DNA of 6,824 bases from DQTL01 sp964396505 (GTDB taxonomy: Bacteria > Bacteroidota > Bacteroidia > Flavobacteriales > Flavobacteriaceae): the NCBI GenBank assembly GCA_964396505.1, contig CAYNFJ010000112.1:1-6824 (forward strand), read 5' to 3'. Shown piece by piece: positions 1 through 5,410 of the stretch. Under the pieces are notes generated by a model. The model was given only the letters and a program-made list of their open reading frames with translations. It ran no database searches and was not told where the DNA came from. Made by a program: the position numbers and the translations under genes. Position 1 is the stretch's first letter. Each line of letters begins with the position of its first letter.

Positions 1-344
1 TGTTATTTTATCATACGAAATTACGGTGTTACATTGTCATAGAACTAAAAGCGACCGGATTTAAACCGGAATACGCAGGGAAACTGAATTTTTATTTGTC
101 AGCAGTGGACGAAATTTTAAAAACAGAAAACGAAAATCCGACAATAGGGATTCTTTTGTGCAAAGAAAGAGATAGAGTAGAAGCCGAATACGCTTTAAGG
201 GGAATGTCCCAGCCCATTGGAATTGCGGAATATAAATTAAGTAAAGCCATTCCAAAAGATATAAAATCTGAATTACCAACAATAGAAGAAATAGAACGAG
301 CTACAACAAAAGCTATACGTAATGCGGGCGAAAGTAGTAAATAG
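1..344 (+). CDS. PDDEXK nuclease domain protein (DUF1016/YhcG family), C-terminal part only
   Basis: The reading frame is open from the left edge (first full codon at 3) to a TAG at 342-344, giving the last 113 residues of a longer protein. The TTG at 96 lies inside conserved sequence and is not the start. Visible sequence runs LFYHTKLRCYIVIELKATGF, then KPEYAGKLNFYLSAVDE, then IGILLCKERD, AEYALRGMSQPIGIAEYKL and LPTIEEIE. This is the typical C-terminal nuclease domain of DUF1016/YhcG proteins. The Glu-Leu-Lys at 42-50 fits the E-x-K half of the PD-(D/E)XK active site; the preceding Asp would lie just off the window. Family members are cytoplasmic putative nucleases, often near type I restriction-modification genes or on mobile DNA, and their exact substrate is not well defined. 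The N-terminal helical domain cannot be seen, so intactness is unknown. The family call is firm; the biological role is inferred. Confidence 0.9.
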   Translation, partial: LFYHTKLRCYIVIELKATGFKPEYAGKLNFYLSAVDEILKTENENPTIGILLCKERDRVEAEYALRGMSQPIGIAEYKLSKAIPKDIKSELPTIEEIERATTKAIRNAGESSK

Positions 345-586
345 AAAGATATTATAAACAATGAAATTTAGTAGTAAAATGGAAGTAAATAGCTTCAAAA
401 ACAAACCCGCTCTAGGCATATACTAAACCATTGTAGCGTATTTATAAATACTCTAATCATATGAAATACAGCTATTTAACAGGTAGTATACAAAATAGTT
501 TAAGTATCATTTTCAAAGAAATTATAAAGACTCTAAATTTCATTACTTAAATTGAGTTGCGAAAAAGAGAAATAATTTCTGTAAAA

Positions 587-610
587 GGGATGCTTTGTTC
601 CCGTTTTTTT
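587..610. terminator. Weak, possibly bidirectional intrinsic terminator
   Basis: GGGA (587-590) and TCCC (599-602) form a 4-bp stem with an 8-nt loop, followed on the + strand by seven Ts after a G (604-610). On the - strand the same stem is followed by TTTT (complement of 583-586). It lies between two convergent genes, the nuclease ending at 344 and the ABM-like gene ending at 640, where a shared terminator would make sense. The stem is short, so the call is tentative. The rest of 345-639 is AT-rich with only tiny chance ORFs. Confidence 0.3.
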
Positions 611-639
611 GGTCTTAATAGGTGTTAAGTCTTCTACAA

Positions 640-927
640 TCAAACAATTAGATCACACTCATAGCTATTGTATTTTTGTTCAATAGCCAATTTTCGCAAT
701 GCGTGAAAATGCTGATGATCCGTAGATTGTTCCAACGCATCTTTAGATTCCTTGTCTGTCCAGTATTCAATTAAAAAAAAACGATTCTTATTATTCCGGT
801 CTTTGAAAATATGAAAATGATCCAATCCGTTCGGTTTGCCATCTACCAGTTCTTCAAATTTTTGCATTTCTATAAAAGTTTGTTCTTCTCCTTCTTTTAT
901 CTTGAATGATACAATGTGTACATACAT
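640..927 (-). CDS. Antibiotic biosynthesis monooxygenase (ABM)-like dimeric alpha/beta-barrel protein
   Basis: This 95-residue cytoplasmic protein starts at ATG (927-925) and ends at TGA (642-640). It opens with a beta strand (MYVHIVSFKIKEGEE), followed by a helix around residues 17-28, a DHFHIFKD strand, the strand FFLIEYWTD near residues 50-58, and the STDHQHFHALRK segment with its clustered histidines. The order and the W-x-D...H-x-x-FH pattern are typical of ABM/YgiN-like proteins, which form dimeric ferredoxin-like barrels of about 95-105 residues. Some relatives are cofactor-free quinol monooxygenases or heme-degrading enzymes, but many have no known substrate and the sequence does not decide. 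Closeness to hemW is suggestive of heme but weak, because the two genes are divergent and 316 nt apart. The gene looks complete and is probably monocistronic, with a -7 element about 30 nt upstream of the start codon. Confidence 0.8.
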   Translation of the reverse strand: MYVHIVSFKIKEGEEQTFIEMQKFEELVDGKPNGLDHFHIFKDRNNKNRFFLIEYWTDKESKDALEQSTDHQHFHALRKLAIEQKYNSYECDLIV

Positions 928-955
928 ATGTTTATTTTTTAATTCAAATTATTCT

Positions 956-963
956 CAAAGATA
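956..963 (-). promoter_or_regulatory. -7 promoter element for the ABM-like gene
   Basis: On the - strand the sequence reads TATCTTTG, an exact match to the Bacteroidota -7 consensus TAnnTTTG. It predicts a leader of about 25 nt before the ATG at 927. I see no convincing TTTG/TTG -33 element at the usual 17-22 nt spacing, so the call rests on the -7 match and its position. Confidence 0.45.
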
Positions 964-967
964 GCTG

Positions 968-1011
968 AATAGCCAATTTAGTTATGTAACAATTGTTGCT
1001 TTTTGGCTATT
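968..1011. promoter_or_regulatory. 9-bp inverted repeat enclosing a 10-bp palindrome (operator-like or hairpin)
   Basis: AATAGCCAA (968-976) is exactly reverse-complementary to TTGGCTATT (1003-1011). Between the arms lies the perfect palindrome AACAATTGTT (988-997). The block sits directly upstream of the - strand -7 element at 956-963, where a repressor or activator of the ABM-like gene would bind. On the + strand the right arm continues into a T run (1010-1014), so the block could also fold as a stem-loop followed by Us. Which role applies cannot be decided from sequence. Confidence 0.4.
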
Positions 1012-1169
1012 TTTATAGAATATCAAAAATAAGGCTGATTGAGACCTAATTTTTATTTCAGAATGAAATTATATTATATGGCATTTAAAAAATGTTTAAA
1101 ACTCAAATTTTAAACCCATTATTGATAGATATAAATTATGATATATATTATATTTATAAATAAACTATA

Positions 1170-1196
1170 TTGTATAAAACTAATATGCTATTTTTG
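1170..1196 (+). promoter_or_regulatory. Putative hemW promoter
   Basis: TATTTTTG at 1189-1196 matches the Bacteroidota -7 consensus TAnnTTTG exactly. A TTG at 1170-1172 lies 16 nt upstream, slightly short for the -33 element. Transcription would start near 1202, leaving about 40 nt of A-rich leader before the TTG start codon at 1244. Confidence 0.45.
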
Positions 1197-1243
1197 TTTG
1201 TAATAATAGCAAAATACTATATTTACAAAAAATAAATATTGGT

Positions 1244-2395
1244 TTGGCAGGTCTCTATATTCATATTCCCTATTGCAAGCAAAAATGTCATTATTGCGAT
1301 TTTCATTTTTCAGTTTCTTTACGTACAAAAGATGCGTTATTAGAAGCCTTGAAAAAGGAAATGATTATGCGTAAATCGGAGCTCACCGAACCAATAGAAA
1401 CGATCTATTTTGGTGGCGGAACACCTTCATTATTAAGCATCTATGAATTAAATGATTTGTTGGATACACTGTACGAAAACTATCCGATTACACAACAAGC
1501 AGAGATAAGTCTGGAAGCCAATCCGGATGATTTAAGCCCTAACTATTTAAAGGAATTGGCTGCATCTCCTATCAATAGATTGAGCATAGGCGTGCAGTCG
1601 TTCTTTGATGCAGATTTACAATTTATGAACCGTGCACATACGGCAGCAGAAGCTATACAATCTGTCAAAATAGCCAAGGATGCCGGTTTTGAAAATATAA
1701 CCATTGACTTGATGTATGGTTTGCCAAATTTGTCACAGGATAGATGGGAAGAAAATCTTGCTATTTTTTTAGAATTAGACATACCACATCTATCGGCTTA
1801 TGCACTGACCATAGAGCATCAAACAGCTTTAAATTACTTTATCAAATCTAAGAAAATACCGCCTCTGGATGAAAAAATGGCTCTGAAACACTTTGTTTTT
1901 CTTCAAGATTTTTTAAAGAAAAACGGCTATTGGCAATATGAACTTTCTAACTTTGCCAAAGAGGCTTATCTCTCTAAGCACAATACGTCTTATTGGCGAC
2001 AAACGCCTTATATGGGCTTGGGTCCGTCAGCTCATTCATTTGACTTAAAATCAAGAAGTTGGAATGTTTCCAGCAATACCAAATACATCAAATCTATCAC
2101 CAATAATCAGCGTCCTTTTGAACTGGAAAATTTAAGTCTAACGGATCGCTATAATGAATATATTATGACCGGATTGCGAACTATCTGGGGCGTTTCACCG
2201 GCGTATATCAATGAAATTTTCGGGTTACAATATTTTCGATTTTTCAATGAAAAAATACAGACCTTAGCTGCCGTAAATAAGCTGATAAAAATGGATTTTT
2301 CTCTGCCATACGGTTTAGCTGAACACTGGCTAATTTCTCCGGATTTTCTTTTTATAGCAGATGGGATTATCTCAGATTTGTTTTATATCGATTAA
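1244..2395 (+). CDS. hemW: Radical SAM heme chaperone HemW (HemN-like)
   Basis: This complete 383-residue protein ends at TAA (2393-2395). The radical-SAM cluster motif C11-x3-C15-x2-C18 lies in YCKQKCHYCDF, and G57-G58-G59-T-P-S is the SAM-binding glycine motif. LEANPDDL, RLSIGVQSF, ITIDLMYGLP and GLGPSAHSF follow in the order expected for the family. The fourth cysteine found in true oxygen-independent coproporphyrinogen oxidase HemN (CxxxCxxCxC) is absent: C18 is followed by Asp-Phe. The protein is therefore HemW, which binds heme and delivers it to hemoproteins, and not the oxidase. Length is normal for the family. The start is TTG at 1244: it gives MAGLYIHIPYC, the usual N-terminus, and there is no in-frame ATG back to the stop codon at 1181-1183. 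No clear Shine-Dalgarno is present. The gene converges on and overlaps the folK fusion by 4 nt (inclusive coordinates). Confidence 0.93.
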   Translation: MAGLYIHIPYCKQKCHYCDFHFSVSLRTKDALLEALKKEMIMRKSELTEPIETIYFGGGTPSLLSIYELNDLLDTLYENYPITQQAEISLEANPDDLSPNYLKELAASPINRLSIGVQSFFDADLQFMNRAHTAAEAIQSVKIAKDAGFENITIDLMYGLPNLSQDRWEENLAIFLELDIPHLSAYALTIEHQTALNYFIKSKKIPPLDEKMALKHFVFLQDFLKKNGYWQYELSNFAKEAYLSKHNTSYWRQTPYMGLGPSAHSFDLKSRSWNVSSNTKYIKSITNNQRPFELENLSLTDRYNEYIMTGLRTIWGVSPAYINEIFGLQYFRFFNEKIQTLAAVNKLIKMDFSLPYGLAEHWLISPDFLFIADGIISDLFYID

Positions 2396-3528
2396 CTTTT
2401 TGATTTATAATTAGTTATTTCCCTAACAATCTTTCTGTAATCAGCTTTTCGATTGACAAAATCCAGTTCGGAAACATCGATAATTAAAGTGTTTAAATCC
2501 TGTTCCGATTGAATAAAATTAGCATAACCCTTGTGTATTTTTTTGAGGTAATTAGCGGTGATGTTTTGTTCATAATCACGGCCTCGTTTTTTGATATTCT
2601 CTAATAATCTATCTGTATTTTGGTAAAGGTAAATGTACAGATCCGGTTTGGTTATTTCGTTGTACATAATATCAAACATACGCCGGTACAGGACGTATTC
2701 TTCGTGTGCCAGTGTGACTTGGGCAAAGATTAAGGATTTAAAAATGTAATAATCTGATATGATAAAGTTTTTAAACAAATCAAACTGAGCCAAATCATCG
2801 GATAATTGTTGGTAACGATCTGCTAAAAAGCTCATCTCCAGAGGAAAAGCATAGCGCTCTTCGTCTTTGTAGAATTTGGGTAAAAAAGGATTATCGGCAA
2901 AACGTTCCAATACTTTTTTAGCATTAAAATCATCGGCAAACAGGTTGGTCAAGCTGGTCTTTCCGGCACCAATATTCCCTTCAATGGCAATATAATTGTA
3001 TTTTTCTGAAAGAGAAATGGGCTTTACCAAGTGGGTATTTATGCGTGTTATTTTAGAATGATCATCACATTCACTGAACAAGGTCTGGATGGTCTTTTTT
3101 TCAATAGGGTGAATGAAGGAGGGGATAATATCGGATAGCGGTTGAAGTACAAAACTTCTTTTGGTCATTTCCGGATGGGGAACAATCAGATTTTTTGAAA
3201 AGATAATTTCATCATCGAACAATAGGATATCGATATCAATAGTCCGGGACTCATACCGGGTACTTTTATGTCTCTTGCGTCCTAAAATAGTCTCTATTTC
3301 AAGAATTTCTTTGAGTAAAAATTCGGGATTCAATCGTGTCTTTATTTCAATACAAAGATTGAAAAAATCATCACCCTTAAATCCCCAAGATTCTGTCTGA
3401 TAAACCGGCGATATTTGTTGAATCATTCCCGCTCTTTCAGCTAATAAATTTACGGCTTCTTGTAGCAGTGCTATTTTATCACCTTGGTTGCTTCCTAAAG
3501 CTAAATATGCAGGTCTTAGTAAACTCAA
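2392..3528 (-). CDS. folK: Bifunctional HPPK (FolK)-deoxynucleoside kinase fusion protein
   Basis: This is a 378-residue cytoplasmic two-domain enzyme. Residues about 6-165 are HPPK, which pyrophosphorylates 6-hydroxymethyl-7,8-dihydropterin in folate synthesis: GSNQGD (12-17), QTESWG (44-49), RTIDIDILLF with Mg-binding D98 and D100, and VPHPEMTKRSFVLQPL (117-132). Residues about 176-378 are a deoxynucleoside kinase: P-loop GNIGAGKT (184-191), LERFADNPFLPKFY (207-220), FLADRY (234-239) and the lid KRGRDYE (314-320). It would salvage deoxynucleosides to dNMPs; which base cannot be told. The DR(S/T) motif of many relatives appears as D259-Y-Y. The fusion is known in Bacteroidota. The start at 3528 is TTG; no in-frame ATG lies close upstream, and it leaves five residues before AYLALGSN. 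It follows the DUF4369 lipoprotein gene by 11 nt, so co-transcription or translational coupling is likely. The product call is firm; the exact start is less so. Confidence 0.92.
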   Translation of the reverse strand: MSLLRPAYLALGSNQGDKIALLQEAVNLLAERAGMIQQISPVYQTESWGFKGDDFFNLCIEIKTRLNPEFLLKEILEIETILGRKRHKSTRYESRTIDIDILLFDDEIIFSKNLIVPHPEMTKRSFVLQPLSDIIPSFIHPIEKKTIQTLFSECDDHSKITRINTHLVKPISLSEKYNYIAIEGNIGAGKTSLTNLFADDFNAKKVLERFADNPFLPKFYKDEERYAFPLEMSFLADRYQQLSDDLAQFDLFKNFIISDYYIFKSLIFAQVTLAHEEYVLYRRMFDIMYNEITKPDLYIYLYQNTDRLLENIKKRGRDYEQNITANYLKKIHKGYANFIQSEQDLNTLIIDVSELDFVNRKADYRKIVREITNYKSKS

Positions 3529-3539
3529 AGTATAGGTTG

Positions 3540-4280
3540 TTAGTTTAATAAATCTTGAACGGAATGGGCGCTTCCCGATGTTTCATTTTTCTTTATAACA
3601 GCAATAAAATCAGCTAATTGCTTGCCGTATTTAGATTCTTTTACAGTAGTGGATAGTGTGTTATTTACCGTGTCTAATAATTGAATTTTAGCATTGTACA
3701 ATTCAGTTAATGCCAAGTAAGGAGCTACTTCTTTATCGGCATGTGTAAGGGCAAAATTGGTGGTATATAAATAGCGTTTACGAATCAAATTTTTGTAAAC
3801 AGCATCCAAAGAATCTAATTTTTTTTGATTTTTTTCTTTCTCTGCTTCAAAATTAGCTTTGAATAAATCCAGACGCTTATCATTAAATTTTTGAATCATT
3901 TTTTTATACTCAGACAGTAGATCTTGATTGGTAGATCCGGAAATTTTGGCGGCTGTTGCAAATTTATCCAATTTGCTATTGACTGTAATGCGACCTTTCT
4001 CTCCAAAAATCAATAAAAATTCATTAGCTTTTTCTTTAATTCTAAGGTGGTATATTTCAGGACTTTCTATATTATCTCCAAGGGTAAATTGTCCATTATC
4101 CCTCACATTAAAGGAGTCCACAGCCGTAAATACAGAGTCTTTTAGCTTGTCTAGATACAAGGTTCCTTTGGTTAATCCTTTGATATTTCCTTGCACAATC
4201 ATCTCTTTTTGTAAACTTTTTTGACAAGATTGGAAAGAAACCGTAAGCAATAAATATAGAATGAATATTTGGTATTTCAT
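3540..4280 (-). CDS. DUF4369-domain lipoprotein
   Basis: This 246-residue protein starts at ATG (4280-4278) and ends at TAA. The N-terminus MKYQIFILYLLLTVSFQSC is a lipoprotein signal peptide with the lipobox Cys at residue 19, so the mature protein should be lipid-anchored in the envelope. Residues about 27-115 (VQGNIKGLTKGTLYL, then DSVFTAVDSFNVRDNGQFTL, then IYHLRIKEK and FLLIFGEKGRITVNS) match the DUF4369 beta-sandwich, usually found at the N-terminus of TlpA/AhpC-type thiol-disulfide proteins in Bacteroidota. No thioredoxin domain or CxxC follows. Instead there is a charged helical segment (about 125-170), probably coiled, and a helical tail. It is a stand-alone form whose function is unknown; an envelope stress or redox-related role would be a guess. 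It is upstream in a probable operon with the folK-dNK fusion. Confidence 0.82.
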   Translation of the reverse strand: MKYQIFILYLLLTVSFQSCQKSLQKEMIVQGNIKGLTKGTLYLDKLKDSVFTAVDSFNVRDNGQFTLGDNIESPEIYHLRIKEKANEFLLIFGEKGRITVNSKLDKFATAAKISGSTNQDLLSEYKKMIQKFNDKRLDLFKANFEAEKEKNQKKLDSLDAVYKNLIRKRYLYTTNFALTHADKEVAPYLALTELYNAKIQLLDTVNNTLSTTVKESKYGKQLADFIAVIKKNETSGSAHSVQDLLN

Positions 4281-4304
4281 GTAGGTGAATTGTTATATGA
4301 ATTG

Positions 4305-4312
4305 CAAATGTA
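4305..4312 (-). promoter_or_regulatory. -7 promoter element for the lipoprotein/folK-dNK operon
   Basis: On the - strand this reads TACATTTG, an exact match to TAnnTTTG. It lies 25 nt upstream of the ATG at 4280, giving a leader of roughly 20 nt. No clear -33 TTTG is found at normal spacing. Confidence 0.45.
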
Positions 4313-4336
4313 ATAAATCAAAGATTAACGGAGCTA

Positions 4337-4344
4337 TATTTTTG
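4337..4344 (+). promoter_or_regulatory. Possible -7 promoter element facing the surface protein gene
   Basis: TATTTTTG matches TAnnTTTG, but it is 344 nt from the ATG at 4688 and has no obvious -33 partner. A near match, TACATTTT at 4438-4445, is an alternative nearer the gene. In such AT-rich DNA a chance match is quite possible. Confidence 0.25.
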
Positions 4345-4393
4345 AATTCAGAAGTAAAAAAAATAGCGATCATTCAAGATTTTTTTTTTAAAA

Positions 4394-4542
4394 AAAGGCT
4401 TCTATAAAAATGAAATTTATTACCTTGCGATGTGTTGTACATTTTAGTCAAATTAGGACTGAAGTTTTAAGAATGATAATGTTATTTTTTAAAAAATTAT
4501 TTAATGAATGGAATTAATATTAATAAATAAATAGAAGCCTTT
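4394..4542. repeat. 12-bp perfect inverted repeat with arms 125 nt apart
   Basis: AAAGGCTTCTAT (4394-4405) and ATAGAAGCCTTT (4531-4542) are exact reverse complements. They contain most of the G and C in their surroundings. In a transcript crossing both, they could pair and close a large loop; as DNA, they could be two copies of a binding site. The left arm directly follows the T10A7 tract. Confidence 0.55.
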
Positions 4543-4646
4543 GAATATACTTTTATTTTAAAATAGAACGACACAAAAAAAAACAAAATTTAGTGCTCTC
4601 TCAGCATAGATTTATACAAGTAAGCAACCCAAAAGACAAAAAAACA

Positions 4647-4664
4647 CAATCAATCTGTTGATTG
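4647..4664 (+). promoter_or_regulatory. Leader hairpin just upstream of the surface protein ribosome binding site
   Basis: CAATCAA (4647-4653) and TTGATTG (4658-4664) form a perfect 7-bp stem with the 4-nt loop TCTG. The stem ends 11 nt before the AAAGGA ribosome binding site. No U-run follows, so it is not an ordinary terminator. It could stabilise the mRNA or tune translation initiation, but a 7-bp AT-rich stem may also be incidental. Confidence 0.4.
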
Positions 4665-4675
4665 ATGAAAAGTTT

Positions 4676-4690
4676 AAAGGAAATATTATG
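4676..4690 (+). promoter_or_regulatory. Ribosome binding site and start codon deciding the surface protein start
   Basis: AAAGGA (4676-4681) lies 6 nt before ATG (4688-4690). It is the best Shine-Dalgarno match next to a start in this window. It favours the ATG at 4688 over the in-frame TTG at 4658, which lies inside the hairpin and would put ten charged residues before the signal peptide. Confidence 0.7.
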
Positions 4691-5310
4691 AGAAAATTTT
4701 TACAATCACTCAAAGTTTTATCATTAGTTTATAAAGGAGTAATTAGTCTTGCGCTACTGACTTCTACAGTTTCAATATACAGTCAAGAAGTCCCTTTTAG
4801 TGTACGATATCAAGATACGTTTAAAGGAGATATTGTTCTAGTATCCAATAATAACCTCAGTGCGGATCCCACGGCTGATTACAATGATCCGAACGGTTCT
4901 AACGATACGGCCGTTCAGGTTTATGTAGATGTAGATGCCGATGCCAATACGTTTAATTCCAGTACGGCAGATTTAGCCTTGCCTTCCAGTTGTTCTACCG
5001 TGGCTTTTGCCGGTTTATATTGGGCAGGTACCTATCCGTATGAAAGAGGAACACCTGATGGAAATGACGCTGACTCCTATCCGGATCCCGGATGTACAGA
5101 TTGTAATCGATATGACCCTAGAAATGTAAAGTTTAAATTGCCTGGTGCTGCTAATTATACAGATTTAGTAGGGACGCTTATTTATGATGAAAGAGGAAAT
5201 ACTCCCAACTCAGGACAAGATGCATATACCTGTTTTTATGATGTAACCAATATGATTAATGCTAATCAAAATGGAATAACAGGAACTTATGCGGTAGCAA
5301 ATATTAGAGC
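4688..5310 (+). CDS. Secreted DUF11-type surface protein, N-terminal part (interrupted by sequence gap)
   Basis: The first 207 residues of a large exported protein, running into the N-run. A signal peptide is visible: basic start MRKFLQSLK, hydrophobic core GVISLALLTSTVSIYS (about 17-32), and probable cleavage near residue 33 before EVPFSVRYQ. The following domain has KGDIVLVSNN (46-55), YVDVDADANTFNSSTADL (79-96), AFAGLYWAGTYPYER (106-120) and TCFYDVTNMI...TGTYAVANIR (181-207). I recognise this pattern as the N-terminal region of large flavobacterial surface proteins that carry DUF11 repeats; it has no established function that I know of. It contains C102, C136-T-D-C139 and C182, which could form disulfides outside the cell. 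The apparent stop at 5465-5467 is an artefact of the wrong gap length; the gene continues from 5411. The ATG at 4688 is chosen for its ribosome binding site and signal peptide. Export by the type IX system is plausible, but the C-terminus is out of view. Confidence 0.82.
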
Positions 5311-5410
5311 NNNNNNNNNNNNNNNNNNNNNNNNNNNNNNNNNNNNNNNNNNNNNNNNNNNNNNNNNNNNNNNNNNNNNNNNNNNNNNNNNNNNNNNNNN
5401 NNNNNNNNNN
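5311..5410. other. Assembly gap of 100 Ns inside the surface protein gene
   Basis: This is a run of exactly 100 Ns, the conventional placeholder for a gap of unknown size. The left flank ends after two bases of a codon (GC, Ala) and the right flank begins with the last base of a codon (T, before GGA). The real gap must therefore be a multiple of 3 if the gene is intact, and 100 is not. From memory of related proteins I would expect a few dozen missing residues. Confidence 0.95.

Larger units (their letters stand above)
928..1243. other. AT-rich divergent intergenic region between the ABM-like gene and hemW
   Basis: This 316-nt stretch has no credible ORF. It contains the - strand -7 element (956-963), the repeat block (968-1011), a very AT-rich middle (about 1060-1180) rich in TATA-type steps, and a + strand -7 element (1189-1196). 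It most likely serves as a two-way promoter region. I see no riboswitch or RNA gene in it. Confidence 0.6.
4281..4687. other. Divergent intergenic/leader region with no credible gene
   Basis: This 407-nt AT-rich region separates the - strand lipoprotein operon from the + strand surface protein gene. It holds a - strand -7 element (4305-4312), a possible + strand -7 element TATTTTTG (4337-4344), a T10A7 tract (4380-4396), a 12-bp inverted repeat with widely spaced arms (4394-4405 and 4531-4542), an A-rich leader and a hairpin (4647-4664). The + strand transcript start is unclear. If it begins near 4350, the leader is over 330 nt. Confidence 0.6.

Noticed and set aside
96..344. An independent 82-residue gene starting at TTG 96
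   Set aside because: The frame is open to the left edge and the upstream residues belong to the conserved DUF1016 nuclease domain, so this is only the tail of a longer gene.
361..550. Two tiny + strand ORFs (361-426, 21 residues; 461-550, 29 residues)
   Set aside because: Both are very short, lack ribosome binding sites and show no recognisable motif. ORFs of this size are expected by chance in AT-rich DNA.
1244..2395. Oxygen-independent coproporphyrinogen III oxidase (HemN)
   Set aside because: The cluster motif is CxxxCxxC followed by Asp-Phe, without the extra cysteine of HemN, and the N-terminus and length fit HemW.
3161..4224. Opposite-strand ORFs at 3161-3400 and 3928-4224
   Set aside because: They are antisense to the well-supported folK-dNK and DUF4369 genes, lack family features and look like shadows.
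4658..4687. Upstream TTG start for the surface protein
   Set aside because: It lies inside a hairpin, has no ribosome binding site, and would place charged residues in front of an otherwise normal signal peptide that begins at the ATG at 4688.
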